A stretch of DNA of 64,000 nucleotides, taken from assembly GCA_038503035.1 (NCBI GenBank), contig JAVSML010018999.1:62001-126000 (forward strand). Reading direction: 5' to 3'. Shown here piece after piece: positions 1-10,900 of this stretch (position 1 is its first letter; the number at the start of each line of letters is the position of its first letter). The stretch is from Crocodylus rhombifer. Taxonomy: Eukaryota; Chordata; Crocodylia; Crocodylidae. The position numbers were made by a program, and so were the translations under genes. The notes beneath the pieces were generated by a model, which made no database searches, had not been told where the DNA came from, and saw nothing but the letters and a program-made list of their open reading frames with translations.

Positions 1-300
1 ACGAGCCTGCCTGTACTACACGGTAACTAAACCGACTTACACTGACTTGGGCATAAATTTGATATCTGCATCATGCACGTATCAAATTTACCCCCAATTA
101 ATTACTGTGCCGTAACACAGGTATAGATGCTTTAATGTGTACCTACTTTTAGTCCCAAGTCAGTCCACACACAGCATTACTGTGCTTTAATGGCTGCATG
201 TGCAGATGGTGGCCTAAAAACAACTTACTGCACAGTAAATTACTGAGCAGTAAATTACTGCACAGTAAATGCATGTGTAGATGTGCCCATTGAGTGGAAT
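1..300. repeat. MITE-like repeat fragment with TTACTGCACAGTAA-type palindromes
   Basis: Short palindromic blocks of the form TTACTGCACAGTAA recur at about 220-270. The right edge (about 275-292) is the reverse complement of the start of the repeat at 9988-10135 (GGGCATGTCTACATG...TTACTGTGCAG). This looks like a non-autonomous DNA element in the first intron of chemokine copy 1. No coding potential is seen. Confidence 0.45.
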
Positions 301-569
301 GATGCTGAGCACTTTCTGAAAGCCAGATTTTTTTGAGGTCAAAGACTGACCCTAAGATATAGACACTTAAATCACTATTGGTTATGGCTTCTGAACCACA
401 AGCCAGCTGCAACTGTGAAGTTCTTTGTTGCAGCCATGATGTGCCTCATAGTATTGACAGTGAAGTACTAAACAGGAGTAAGTGGGAGGCTACAGTCATT
501 CCGAGATCCCCATGCCTATAAATTCAAATGCTGTGCTGATTAACTAGCTTCTTTCCTCCTCTTTCACAG

Positions 570-1352
570 CAGTTCATCACACACCTACGGAATGTTGCTT
601 TGGTTACATGACTAAACCTATTCCCCATTCCAAACTGGTCGATCACTACATAACCCCCAGTGACTGTAGCTTACAGGTGGTTGTGTAAATTCAGAACACG
701 GGCTTCATGCCTGATTCTCTTATCACCCTGAAAAGTAAATCACGGTAAGATGCCAGAGCAGTTGTCAACTATCACATCAAATGACAGACAGCTCTATCTC
801 ATGGGGCACAGGGGCAGATTAATCTTGCATAATCTCTAAAATGAAGAAGTTAAGCCTCCAAACCACTCTACTGGGTATTATTACTAAGGAAAATCTTAGG
901 GAGGATCCTGCTTCAGGCAGGGGATTGGACTCGATCTCTGGAGGTTCCTTCCAGCCCAGTTTCTCTAGTATCATATGCAAATAAGTATCCTATTCAAATA
1001 CTCTAGCAGTAGTTGAAAGTAGAAGTTCAGTCTACAGAGGATAAAAATGCCATGTATACATTTGAACTGGAATTAAACCTAAATGCCTCACTGCTAGGTG
1101 CTGTACATAAAGAGACAACCATTGTCCCAAAGATCCCATGGTCTAAGTAGAAGTCAGTAAATGGTGGAGGAAGTGATGTAAGGAAAAGATCTGGTGAGGG
1201 GCTACAAGATAAAACTAGAGACATTCCCACTGATTGAACTATCTTGCCTTCCCCTCTGTAGGTTTAAAACTGTTGCTGGGCTGCAGGTCTGTGTTGACCC
1301 TTCCAAGATTTGGGTGCAGAATGGAATCAAGTACTTGAACAACAGAATATGA
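570..1352 (+). CDS. CC chemokine gene copy 1, exons 2 and 3 (exon 1 lies left of the window)
   Basis: This is a partial gene for a small secreted chemokine, a ligand for a G-protein-coupled CC chemokine receptor. Exon 2 is 570-684, after acceptor CACAG and before donor GTAAAT. Exon 3 is 1262-1352, after acceptor TGTAG and ending in TGA. Exon 2 begins with two bases and ends in phase 2, so the two exons join cleanly. The encoded part starts near AVHHTPTECCFGYMT and contains the adjacent CC pair. The third cysteine is in PSDC and the fourth in LQVCVDPS. It ends in a WVQNGIKYLNN helix, typical of the CC family C-terminal alpha helix. The pattern resembles CCL17-type and inflammatory CC chemokines, but orthology cannot be settled here. 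Reading frames are open and splice sites intact, so the gene looks functional as far as it is visible. Both exons match those of the gene at 21364-24724 in length and phase. Confidence 0.88.
900..985 (+). mobile_element. CR1 LINE 3'-end fragment in intron 2 of chemokine copy 1
   Basis: The stretch reads as a diverged CR1 3' end: GGAGGATCCTGCTTCAGGCAG, then a segment like 'GGGGATTGGACTCGAT' and 'GGTTCCTTCCAGCCC'. It resembles the 3' end of the CR1 at 44222-46108. It is too short to hold coding sequence. Confidence 0.6.
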
Positions 1353-1642
1353 AACACAGCTCTTCTTGGAAGATCCCAGATATAAACTTTGTAGCATGAC
1401 CATATGCAACAATCTTGTCTCTCACTAAAGAACAAGTGTGCATAGGCCTTATTTATTATACTTCATTACCTCAGAACCCCAAGGACTATATTGGAAAACA
1501 GATGGACAGCTCAGAGATGAGAGAGAGAGAGAGAAACATTTCATTGAAGAGGCAAGGGAACACTGCATGGAACTGTGAGGTATGTAGCATTTTAGAATGT
1601 AAATATCTTCATAAGGTCACACAAGCTGTAAGAGGTATATGT

Positions 1643-1648
1643 ATTAAA
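1643..1648 (+). promoter_or_regulatory. Candidate polyadenylation signal of chemokine copy 1
   Basis: ATTAAA lies 291 bp after the stop codon of copy 1. Its context (ATATGTATTAAA) is shared with the 3' UTR of the complete gene, which has ATATGTATTA before its own ATTAAA at 24968, and with the relic at 12264. Both 3' UTRs also carry a GAGAGA-rich tract (about 1517-1535 and 24838-24862). Confidence 0.5.
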
Positions 1649-1799
1649 CTGTACTATATACCACAGTTAATTGTGACAGTTCTTAATCTTCCTGGGTTGC
1701 AAGTAACAGTCCCTAGGTCAAAAGCTAGCAGAAGCACTGAGACATATAGAACTAGGAAAGGTTCAAAGGGTGGGCTTCCTTTCTATTTATATCTAGGGA

Positions 1800-2030
1800 C
1801 CTACTTAATTCACAGTTTCATAGATTTCATGGAAACCGCAAAAGCTGTGATTGGCTGTGAAATAAACAAACAAACAAAAACAAAATAAAAATAAAATGCT
1901 GGCTCTCCAGCATAACCACTCTGCTGCCATTGCTAGACCACTTACTCATTATGGGGCCATCCAGAGTGGGAGTCAGGTATAGCATCTCAGAAGAAGTTAC
2001 TCCTCTATAGGTAATCATACACATTAACGG
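1800..2030. repeat. Interspersed repeat, copy 1 of 2
   Basis: The segment starts GGGACCTACTTAATTCACAG and runs through a TTTCATAGATTTCATGGAAA block into an A-rich AAACAAACAAAC stretch and a further 100 bp. A second copy with the same order of blocks is at 19485-19735. The family was not identified. Confidence 0.5.
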
Positions 2031-2034
2031 TGAT

Positions 2035-2470
2035 GAATTGACAGCCCTAAATATTATACAAGCAGCTGGGCGTCAAAGGTTCCCGACAGCAATGGAAGCC
2101 ATGCTGGTTAGAACAGAACGCCTTACAGGCACGGCTGTCATGTACAGGTTCCCTCCGACAGCCTGAGGACTCTGTTGGCAGCTAAGAAAACTCCATATGT
2201 GGGTGTATTTCTGTCACACCTGCCCAAGAGCTCTTGTCAATCCTAGTTATGGGTCACAAGGTCCAGTCACAATGGAACAAGTAGCAGCTAAATTGTCCTG
2301 CCTGAAACAAGGAAACCTTGCCTGCCCCTGGACTCAACCATGTCATGGCTTTCTGCCTTCATTGCCTCTACAGGAATATTAGCTACAAGGCCTCTGGAAT
2401 CGTAGACAAGATTAGTGGAAGAGCTGAGAACAGAAACTACGTCTGCATTCACACATTCAAATCATTGAGA
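2035..2470 (+). repeat. Relic of the chemokine-unit flank
   Basis: The part at 2248-2440 shares blocks with 9135-9345 and 17335-17440: GGTCAC then GGTCCAGTC, a run ending near GCTAAATTGTCCTGCC, then AACCATGTCATGG-like and TGCCTCTACAGG blocks. It appears to be the flank of a further tandem chemokine unit whose exons are gone. No exon-like open frame is seen. Confidence 0.45.
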
Positions 2471-2584
2471 AGCACTCTCCCAGGTTTGTTTTCTTGAGAG
2501 AAATGCTTACCTGGACAGAAATGCAAACAAAGAGACAAAGAGCCTGCACTGAGGATGCTTCTATTTTTTTTTAAGTGAATGTAG

Positions 2585-3040
2585 GCATCGGGAGGCTGGA
2601 GACAGCAGGGGAACAAGCAGGGGGCTGGAGACAGCCCCGGAGGCATTCTCCTGCTGTCTCCTGTTCTCCTGAGGCTGGAGACAAGCAGGGAACGGGCAGA
2701 GGGCTGGAGGCAGCCATGGAGACATTCCCCCGCCGGCAGGGTCGGGGGGGGGGAAGCGTGGGTGTGTGCTTTCTTCTGTGCTGAGCAGCAGTTTCTGCTC
2801 AACTGCCGGCAGGGGCTCTATGGAGCGGAGCCAGCTCCCCCCTCTCCCTGTGGTGCAGCCCAGCCCAGCTGCATAGCCCCCTGCCAGCCCCCACTCCCCC
2901 GCTCTGAGCCCTGCTTGCACTGGCCCCACAGGCCCCACACTGCCGCACGCCCACTTGCTTCCACGCCCCTCCGCCTCCACCACTGCTTTCCCCACTTCCT
3001 GCCCACCCGCTGGCTGGCTGGCTGCTCTGCACTACATAGT
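2585..3040. repeat. GC-rich block with imperfect GGCTGGAGAC repeats
   Basis: Units beginning GAGGCTGGAGAC recur at about 2592, 2623 and 2671 with a partial inverted copy (CTCCTGCTGTCTCCTG, about 2648) between them. The remainder to 3040 is C-rich. Overlapping open frames here are low-complexity, on both strands, and not credible genes. The family is unidentified. Confidence 0.4.
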
Positions 3041-3042
3041 AG

Positions 3043-3180
3043 GGCTGTGTGATATTTCACTGAGTGTTTCGTTTTGAAGCGGCTTCAACGCGCTTCAAGC
3101 TCAAAACGGTAAAATCAAAATGAAGCAAAAAGCGTCAAAACAGCTTTGAAACAAAATAATGGCACTCAAAATATTTAATA
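3043..3180 (+). repeat. AGGGCTGTG(C/T)GAxA interspersed repeat
   Basis: It begins TAGGGCTGTGTGATA and continues with TTCGTTTTGAAGCGG and CAAAACGGTAAAATC blocks. Related copies are at 57707-57890 and 63897-64000 (same strand) and 26783-26955 (opposite strand). It is a short non-coding element, probably a non-autonomous DNA transposon. Confidence 0.55.
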
Positions 3181-3182
3181 AA

Positions 3183-3410
3183 TTTCATAAACATTAGGGC
3201 TGGAAGGGACCTCAGAAGATGAAGTCCAGCCTCCTGCCCCAGGGGCAGGAAGTCAGCTAGGATCAATGGATCCCAGCAAGATATGCATCCAAATGTTTCT
3301 TAAAAGAGTCCAGAGTAGGGAGGGAGTCTATTGCAGGCTTTGGGGACTCGGGCGGTAAAGAAGTTTTTCCTTATGTCCAATATGACAGACAACAGCCTGA
3401 CTCTCTGCTG
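3183..3410 (-). mobile_element. CR1 LINE 3' end, inverted
   Basis: Read on the minus strand this is the CR1 C-terminal coding end and 3' UTR. The plus strand shows CATTAGGGCTGGAAGGGACC, then CCTGCCCCAGGGGCAGG, then GGATCCCAGCAAGATA. These are the reverse complement of the 3' ends of the copies at 3626-4195 and 38740-44215. It is strongly 5' truncated. Confidence 0.8.
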
Positions 3411-3504
3411 CCCTCATGCAGCCATTTCATCTTACTCATGTGAAGCTGCACTAGACATTGTGTGCGTTCTTTTTTCTCCCAAAACAAGTGTTCTACTTTC
3501 AGCT

Positions 3505-3578
3505 TCTTAATAGCCTGAGATCTGCTCAGGTCCCTTCCGACCCTACCAACTATGAAACTATGAAACTATGAAACTATG
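3505..3578 (+). mobile_element. CR1 LINE 3' tail
   Basis: GATCTGCTCAGGTCCCTTCC is followed by ACTATGAA repeated four times. This is the 3' terminus and terminal microsatellite seen in CR1 elements such as the one at 23036-23165. Nothing further 5' is recognisable. Confidence 0.7.
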
Positions 3579-3625
3579 ACTCTTAGACTCACAGAGAAAT
3601 ACAGCTGGAAGGGATTGCTGGAAGG

Positions 3626-4195
3626 GATGTCATTCTCCCCTTGTACTCGGCCTTGGTGAGGCCACAGCTGGAGTACTGCGTCCAGTTTTGGGCTCCACAA
3701 TTCAAAAAGGATGTGGAGAAGCTTGAGAGAGTCCAGAGGAGAGCCACGCGCATGATCAGAGGTCAGGAAAACAGACCTTACAACGACAGGCTGAGAGCTA
3801 TGGGGTTCTTTAGCCTGGAAAAGCTCAGGATCAGGGATGATCTGATGGCCACCTATAAGTTTATCAGGGGTGACCACCAGTATCTGGGGGAACGTTTGTT
3901 CACCAGAGTGCCCCAAGGGATGACTAGGTTGAACGGTCATAAACTACTATAAGACCATTTCAGGCTGGACATAAGGAAGAATTTCTTCACTGTCTGAGCC
4001 CCCAAGGTCTGGACCAGCCTGCCATTGGAGGTGGTTCAAGCACCTACATTGAACACCTTCAAGAGTAAATTGGATGCTTATCTTGCTGGGATCCTATAAC
4101 CGCAGCTGACTTCCTGCCCTTTGTGGGGGGACTGGACTTCATGATCTTCTGAGGTCCCTTCCAGCCCTAATGTCTATGAAGTCTATGAAGTTGTC
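3626..4195 (+). mobile_element. CR1 LINE, C-terminal part of ORF2 and 3' UTR
   Basis: The frame at 3641-3952 encodes the region after the reverse transcriptase. It has [15 protein letters not shown], then [20 protein letters not shown] and FIRGDHQYLGERLF. Two stop codons follow before the end of the coding region (RLDIRKNFF ... VVQAPTL ... YLAGIL). The 3' end has CCCTTCCAGCCCTAATG and TCTATGAAG repeats. It is 5' truncated, and it keeps the GGG at the VQRR-ATR site that two other copies have lost. Confidence 0.9.
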
Positions 4196-4441
4196 AAGGT
4201 TTTTTTCTGTAATATCCAAATAACATACTGAGAATGCCACCTACTTTTGTATTAGCAACAAGTTTTACTAGCACACTTCTGCATTTTATCCCAAGATCAG
4301 TAGCATAACTAGTGCAGGGTGACCGGGGCAGCTTCCCCAGGCACTAACTTGTGGAGAAGCAGAAAAAATGACTGCTGCTGCTGCCATGTGATTGTGATTG
4401 TAGCAACAGTGGCAACTGGAAGTCACCACTGCCTCAGGCAC
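4196..4441. other. Unassigned spacer between two CR1 copies
   Basis: This AT-rich then mixed stretch includes TAGCATAACTAGTGCAGGG, which looks like part of an old repeat. No gene or RNA is supported. Confidence 0.3.
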
Positions 4442-6995
4442 CTGGCCATGGTGGTAGGGGTTTACTACAGGCCACCACATCAGGAGGAAGAGCTGGATCT
4501 GGAATTCTTCAGGCAAGTGGGGGAGGCCGTACGTGCAAAGGACGTTGTGGTCATGGGGGATATGAATTACCCTGACATCAACTGGGAGGAGCAGTCGGCC
4601 AGGTCTAGCCACTCACGAAGGTTCCTGACGTGCGTACAGGACCAACACCTCGTGCAGGAGGTACTCGTCCCCACTAGGGAAAACGCCATACTGGATCTGG
4701 TGTTAGCCTCTGGGGACGACCTGCTGGGGGAGGTGCTAGTATAAGGGAGGCTAGGGGACAGTGATCATGAAATGATCCAGTTTGCTATTCAGAGAAAGGT
4801 GGGGAGGGTAACTAGCACAGCACAAATGCTTGACTTTAGGAAAGCCAACTTCGACATGCTCAGGGCAATAGTCAGGGAGGCACTCGGAGCCCAGGGGGTA
4901 GGTAGTATGGGGGTCCAGGAAAGGTGGTTCTTCCTCAAGGAGGCTATCCTTGGGGCGCAGCAGGACACAATTCCTCTGCACAGGAAGGCAGGAAAAGGGT
5001 CCAAGTAACCTTCATGGCTGAGCGCGGATATCCAGGATGGCCTGAGGGCAAAGAAAAAAGCATACTGGCCATGGAAGCAGGGGGCAGGGACAAAGGAGGA
5101 GTACAACTCCCTGACCTGAGCTTGTAGGGATTTTGTGAGGAAGGCGAAAGCAGCACTGGAGCTTAGATTAGCTTCTGGGATTAAGGATAACAAAAAGTCC
5201 TTTTTCAAGTACATAGGTAGCAAGAAGAAGTCTCGGTGTAACACTGGAGCCCTACGGGGCAGGGCAGGGCAGTTGGTGACGGATGCGCGAGAGAAGGCAG
5301 AACTCTTCAACAAGTTCTTTGTCTCCGTGCTCCTGTCCGCTGACAATGGGGTGCTCTCGGGTGACAGCGTAGAGAGGCCTGGGAAGGATGCGAGTCCCCT
5401 GACTGTTAGTTCAGACCTAGTTAAGGATTACCTGGAGGGCTTAGATGTGTCCAAGTCGGTGGGCCCGGATGACCTTCATCCGCGGGTGCTGAGGGAATTG
5501 GCTGGTGTCATTGCGGAGCCATTGGCACGGCTGTTCGAGTACTCCTGGTGCTCGGGCCAAGTCCCTGAGGACTGGAAAAGGGCCAGCGTGGTCCCTATTT
5601 TCAAGCAGGGGAGGAAGGAAGAGCCTGGCAACTACAGGCCAGGCAGCCTCACTTCTATTCTGGGGAAGGTCTTTGAAAAAATTATCAAGGGCCACATTTG
5701 TGAGAGCTGTGCAGGGGAAGTGATGTTGACGGGTAACCAGCATGGGTTCGTGCAAGGCCAATCCTGCCTGACTAACCTGGTCTCTTTCTGTGACCAGGTA
5801 ACAAAGAGCTTAGATGGGAAGGAGGAAGTCGATGTCGTCTTCTTGGACTTCCAGAAGGCCTTCGACACAGAGTCCCACCCAATTGTGGTGGGCAAGCTGA
5901 GGGACTGCGGCATTGATGAATGCACAGTCACATGGGTGGCAAACTGGCTTCAGGGGCACACCCAGAGGGTGGTGGTGGACGGGTCGATGTCGAGCTGGGA
6001 GGGTGTGGGCAATGGAGTCCCCCAGAGCTCGGTCCTTGGGCCGGTGCTGTTTAATATCTTTATTAGCGACCTGGACGAGGGTGTGGAGAGCACCCTGTTC
6101 CAGTTCGCTGATGACACCAAGCTGTGGGGTAAAGGGAATACACCGGCAGGCAGGGACTGCATCCAGGCAGACCTGGGTAGGTTGGAGAAGTGGTTGGATC
6201 TGAACAGGATGCGGTTCAACAAGGACAAGTGCAGAGTGCTGCACCTGGGGAGAGGGAACCAGCATTATGGTTATAGGTTAGGGACTGCCCCTCTCAGCAG
6301 CACAGAGGCAGAGAGGGATCTTGGAGTCAGGATTGACTCCAGGATGAATATGAGTTGCCAATGCGACGAAGCAATAGGCAGAGCCAGCCGCACCCTGTCC
6401 TGCATCAACAGGGGCATCACTAACAGGACCAGAGAGGTCTTGCTCCCCCTCTATGCGGTGCTGGTCAGGCCGCAGCTGGAGTCCTGTGTCCAGTTCTGGG
6501 CGCTGCACTTCAAGAAGGACGTGGAGGACCTGGAGAGGGTCCAGAGGAGGCCACTCGTATGGTTGGGGCCTCCGTGGCCAGCCCTATGAGGAGAGGCTGA
6601 GGGACCTGAATCTCTTCAGTCTCCGCAAGAGGAGACTGAGGGGGGATCTTGTGGCTGCCTACAACCTTATCAGGGGCCACCAGCAGGGACTCGGGGAAAG
6701 TCTGTTCACCAGGGCCCCCGTTGGAGTCACCAGGAACAATGGCCACAAGCTGAGGGAGGATAGGTTTAGGTTAGATATTAGGAAGAACTATTTCACGGTA
6801 AGGGTGGCCAGAGCCTGAAACAGGCTTCCCAGAGAGGTGGTGCTCTCACCTTCCCTGGAAATCTTCAAGAGGAGACTGGATAGGCACCTGGCTGGGGTCT
6901 TATGACCCCTTATGACTTCCTGCCCATGGCAGGGGGTCGGACTAGATGATCTGTCCAGGTCCCTTCCCACCATTGATTCTATGATTCTATGATGG
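4442..6995 (+). mobile_element. CR1 LINE, ORF2 endonuclease and reverse transcriptase, lightly decayed
   Basis: ORF2 product drives target-primed retrotransposition. One frame runs from 4442 to about 6555, broken by only three stops (4742, 5006 and 5117). It starts inside the endonuclease domain (VGVYYRPPHQEEELD, then VVMGDMNYPDINWEE). Next comes the linker (LDFRKANFDML, KDNKKSFFKYIG), then reverse transcriptase: VGPDDLHPRVL, PEDWKRASVVPIFK, FLDFQKAFDT, and the catalytic FADD at 6104-6115. Near 6550-6570 the frame is lost through two one-base deletions. It resumes as QPYEERLRDLNLFSLRK to about 6900. The 3' end carries CAGGTCCCTTCCCACC and repeated ATTCTATG. The 5' end is truncated within the endonuclease. 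It is inactive as it stands. Confidence 0.95.
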
Positions 6996-7102
6996 CATTA
7001 CACCTCTGCCTAAGCTCATTAATGGAATTATTAAACAAGATCAGTCACTGAGATCAATCCTTGGTGAAATCCACTAGTAGCCTTCTGTCAAGTCAATGGG
7101 TC

Positions 7103-8207
7103 TGTAACAGGGAGCAGGGAGACTCCTGTTACACAGAGAAAGCAGGCTGGTTAGGATGGCCTGTTGCTGTGTGAGTTAACAGGCAGTTAAGATAAGGACT
7201 ACAGGCTGTAGATTAGGCAGCCCAAAGAGAGAGGGGTAGGCTATCAACCCAAAGCCAAACACCTGGGGCTGAGGAATCATGGGGCATAGGTGACAATGGC
7301 CTGCCCCAGGTGAAAGAGCAGAGAGGGGGATTAGAGCTCAGGGAGAGGATCTGCAGGGGAAGGAAGCCTTGCAAGGGGGCCTCACTCCACTCCAGGGGAG
7401 AGACTGATCTCTGGGGAATCCCAGCAGGAGAGCTGGCCTCTTGGAAGCAGGGCAGTGAGGAACCCCAGGGTGAAGCCACCCAGAGGGTGGTTCAGTTACT
7501 CCCAGTGGGAGCATGTATCTGGTTAGTGATAGGACAGTTTTCTTCTGCTGTCTGATTGCCTGAGCCAGGCTGCTTGAGTTAAGGTGACAGGGTGCCTTTT
7601 TTTATTACAGTGTTCGAGAGCCCAGGGCAGGGGTATATGCTTACTTAAGGTGGGAGACTGACTTTCAGTTTCCTAGCACAACCCCAAAAGAGGCAGAGTG
7701 CAGGCCCAGAGCAGGGTGGAGATAGGGCTAGCAAGCCCAGAGAGCCAGAAGAGGTGATACAAGGACTGGAGCCTCAGAAGCCAGGTCTGGCTCAGTGGAC
7801 CTGGGCTAGAAGGACCAGTGAGAGAAGAGGGGCAGAGGCCAGGGAGGCTATGGTATAACAAGAGCATAGAGGCCCAAGGAAGCATGACACTGGACTGGGG
7901 CTAAGTGCCCACTGAAACAATTAATGGGAAAGGCAGTAAGGGAGGTTAGAGTAGTCACTGAGGCTACAGGTGCTTTGCGAGTCCATGGACAACACTCATA
8001 AGACACCCAAGACTGGGGCTAGTACAAGAGAAAGGTATAGAGGCAGGACACATGGTTCCCGAGATGCTGGACAGCCTCTTGGCAATTAATTTCTCCCAAG
8101 AAATATCAAAGGTGTGGCAGGAGAAGGAGAGAGGAGCATCTAGGAACCAGTTAGGCAGGGGTACAGAGGTCACCGGGGAGGCACTACTATGACTTCAACC
8201 TGTTACA
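7103..8207. mobile_element. Solo LTR of an endogenous retroelement, 1105 bp
   Basis: The ends are TGTAACAGGG and CCTGTTACA, a 9-bp perfect inverted terminus starting TG and ending CA. The 5-bp target duplication GGGTC is perfect (7098-7102 and 8208-8212). No internal retroviral or gag-pol frame is seen, so this is a lone LTR left by recombination. The long open frames inside it are not credible genes. Its terminal sequence resembles the LTRs at 21504-22437 and 34363-35308. Confidence 0.75.
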
Positions 8208-8219
8208 GGGTCCCCTACA

Positions 8220-8600
8220 ATTTCTCCCTTTTTTAGAAATCAGTTGTCTTATCAGACACAGCAGATCAGTCTGGCATGACCTCCTGTAGGAGAATATCTG
8301 AAGCATTTTCATTTTATTTTTTTCACTAATCTCCAAGCTTTTAGTTGTTCCTTCCTTCTACATATGTTCTAAAACCTTGCACACTATTGATGTCAGAGTA
8401 ATGGACCTATGGATGCCTGGATCATTTCCCCTCCTCCTCTTGATTTTTTTTGTTAGGTACATGGTATGACAGATGGTATCCTGAAAGTGTTCACACAGGT
8501 GATCCAAGCTGAGGGAGCCTGACATAACTGGTAATAATTGACCCCCAAACAACACTAAATGAGCCAGATAACAAGACTGACAGAGACCTATGGTGGGTGA
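8220..8600 (-). mobile_element. Ancient L3/CR1-like LINE relic
   Basis: The minus-strand frame at 8358-8555 ends with IHRSITLTSIVCKVLEHM, the reverse-transcriptase motif that reads NYRPISLTS-KVLE in intact CR1-clade elements. It is preceded by KRRRGNDPG. Much more diverged than the CR1 copies above. A related stretch lies at about 16180-16380 in the paralogous unit. Confidence 0.6.
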
Positions 8601-9960
8601 AACCTTTTTTCCATTCTATGTTAGAAATGAAATAATAATAATGGAGCCAATTCGACACCTAGTAGCTACTTATCTAGGTGGGACATCAAAGGGCTCACTG
8701 GTCTTCATATGGCTTTAACCTTTCCCTTTTTACATCAGAAAAAAATCCAGATTCATCAGAATCATTTCTCTCTTCACAATTTGAATGTTTTGACAAAAGC
8801 GCTTTTCCAGCCTGAAAAGCAATTTAAGAAATGACATCATGGGGCTTCCACAGTTAGTGGAAGAAATTCTGTCTAGAAAAGTAGCTCCTGGTTCATTGTA
8901 ACCAGTGTTCCAGATAAGAGACATTTTCAGTTCCCCTAAAGAGCTGATGCCAGACTGTCTCAGACTGCTTATTTAGAATGGAGAACTCACCAGTTCTGGC
9001 TTCCCTTTCCTTCTCCAAGGACCTCATTTTCTTGTGAACTGATTGCAGACATTTGGAAAAACCTCCATGCACTGTTTCTTTGGACTTTTCTTGTGAACCT
9101 GTTTATGGCAGTGTGGTATGCTCCTGTATTGGGTCACTAGGTCCAGTCAGAACACAACCAATAGAAATTAAGCTGCCATGAAGATCAGGAATAAAGGACA
9201 CTCTATTGCCTCAGAACACAACCATGTGGTGGGTCTTTGACTGCATTGCCTCTACAGGGAAGTTAGTTGCAAGGGTTCTGTCTAGCTCCAAGTCCCTGAG
9301 GAGGTCCACAACAGAGCTGGGAACAGAAAACATATCTTCTGACTCCCAGGTCAGTGCCTTTTTCAATAGGCCACCAGATCATCCTGTTGTATAGGGAGAG
9401 AAGAAGCAAACTTGCAACTAGTAGAGAAAAATGACAGCACTGCAGATCATTGTTCCTTCAATAGCAAATCAAATTCTCCTCTAGTCTTACATATTATATC
9501 AATACATTTAGCACAAATTTCCTGGGGAAGGTATGTACATGGAGAAATAGACCCTCATTAATTTCAAATGAAGGGAAACTGACTTACTGAGTTACTTCCT
9601 GTGCCATCTCATCCCATTCTACATTTGTGAATAATGCGAGCAAGCTGAGGGTTGCGGCCAGTGTGTACGTGTACAGAGGACACGCTGCTTACTGGAATGC
9701 TGGAAAAGCCAGGATCCTGTGTGCTTCTGCTGGCAGCCCAAAATGCTTAGAAGAGGCCCAATAGACTTAGTAGTCAGCTCACTTGATGAGAGCTCTGTGA
9801 TGCTTAATAAACATGATGGTATCTGCAGTTAGGAAGATGGTATTAGTGATCTAAGATGACAGCTATGAAGAGTCCAAGTCACATCAGTGCCACAATCAGT
9901 TGCAAGGTCAAGGTGTTCAAGCCTCAGTCTAAGGTGTTGCTGTGAATTAAAAATATAGCA
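8580..9960 (+). repeat. Duplicated chemokine-unit flank, copy A
   Basis: This segment aligns by eye, block for block, to 16800-19940 (copy B). Its first third also aligns to 20800-21220 (copy C), which lies just upstream of the complete chemokine gene. Shared landmarks include AAATGACATCATGGGGC (8830), CTCCTGGTTCATTGTA (8886), AGTTCCCCTAAAGAGCT (8930), TTCTTGTGAACTGA (9031), the GGTCACTAGGTCCAGTC block (9135) and GTCTAAGGTGTTG (9928). No chemokine exon remains in it, so it is read as the flank of a decayed tandem copy. Confidence 0.6.
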
Positions 9961-9987
9961 CAGAGGACTGGAAGGGACTTCCTGAGT

Positions 9988-10135
9988 CACTGGGCATGTC
10001 TACATGAAATACGTTACTGTGCAGTAGACCAATTTACTGTACAGTAAGTGTCACTGTCTACACATGAAGATGCTTACTGCGCAATAAGTTGGTCTACTCC
10101 GTGGTTAATTTAACAGATGTGTAGACACCAACTGG
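9988..10135 (+). repeat. MITE-like repeat with TTACTGTGCAGTA palindromes
   Basis: Starts GGGCATGTCTACATG, contains palindromic TTACTGTACAGTAA and TTACTGCGCAATAA, and ends GTGTAGACACC. Related to the inverted copy at 1-300. It may be one end of the DNA element that carries the Myb/SANT-like relic to its right. Confidence 0.5.
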
Positions 10136-10250
10136 AAGTAAATTTGCTCCCAGTCAGCCCCACCACCAGGGAACACCCTTGGGTTAGCCCCAGGACCATG
10201 GGGCTTGGAGCATCTCCAGCCCCAGAGCTGGGGCAGCTCTGACTGCCCTG

Positions 10251-10277
10251 GCCCCAGCCCCAGCCCCAGCCCCAGGC
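10251..10277. repeat. CCCCAG simple repeat
   Basis: A GCCCCAGCCCCAGCCCCAG tract of about four units lies in a GC-rich region. Confidence 0.7.
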
Positions 10278-10539
10278 CCTTAATAGGCTGTGAGGACTCC
10301 AGGGCCCTGGACTATCTGCAGTCAGCTTCTGGCCACCAGGTCCCATACCAGTCCCACCAGTTGCCCCAGTCAGCCTCAGCACCCTGTCTGGACCCCAGCC
10401 CTTGTCCCTGGCACAGCCCCACTACCTGCCTGCTTGTTCAGCACTGTGCCCCTGCACTGGGTGCTAGGACTGTTGTGTGGAGGCCCTGTGGGTCATCAAG
10501 GGAGTCACCCTAATGCCTCACACCACTTCCTGGGGCCAG

Positions 10540-10900
10540 GACTGATCCCAAGAGGAGACTGTGGACCTCATGACACTGTGGGGTGAAGCTGCAGCCCTCA
10601 GCCAGATCACCTGTAGCAGGCGCTCCAATGCCCATGTGCATGAGGGCCTGGTGGGCTGCATGGTGAAGCATGGACACAACCAGTTGGCATGCCAGTGCTG
10701 CATAAAGGTCAAAGCCTTGCGGGCACAGTGCCATGTACTGCTCACCAACCACAATCACCAGTTGGGGGCTGCCCGCAAGTCCCAGCCCTTTATGCAGGAA
10801 CAGGACCAGATCCTTGCCCCCTGGGACCCTGGCCAGAGCTGTGCCATGTACTCTAGTATGGGCAGCCTACTGGAGCCTCTGCTGTAGCCTGACAGCAGCA
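10540..10900 (+). pseudogene. Relic of a Myb/SANT-like DNA-binding domain
   Basis: The plus frame from about 10552 reads ETVDLMTLWGEAAALSQ, then RRSNAHVHEGLVGCM, then CCIKVKALRAQCHVL. This follows the layout of MSANTD/PIF-Harbinger-associated Myb-like domains: a conserved LWGE tryptophan, an N-x(3)-Y/H helix, and an R/CxKVKxLR third helix. The first helix tryptophan has no visible upstream partner, and the frame ends at 10887 without the usual length. Such domains occur both in host genes derived from transposons and in Harbinger transposons themselves. Placement beside MITE-like sequence and loss of flanking coding sequence favour a dead transposon-derived copy. The identification rests on motif spacing only. 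Confidence 0.5.

Noticed and set aside
2561..3060. Overlapping long open frames on both strands as genes
   Set aside because: They arise from GC-rich repetitive DNA with few stop codons. No domain, splice context or codon pattern supports them.
3566..3940. Minus-strand 124-aa frame as a gene
   Set aside because: It is the antisense shadow of CR1 ORF2, as are the long antisense frames over the other CR1 copies.
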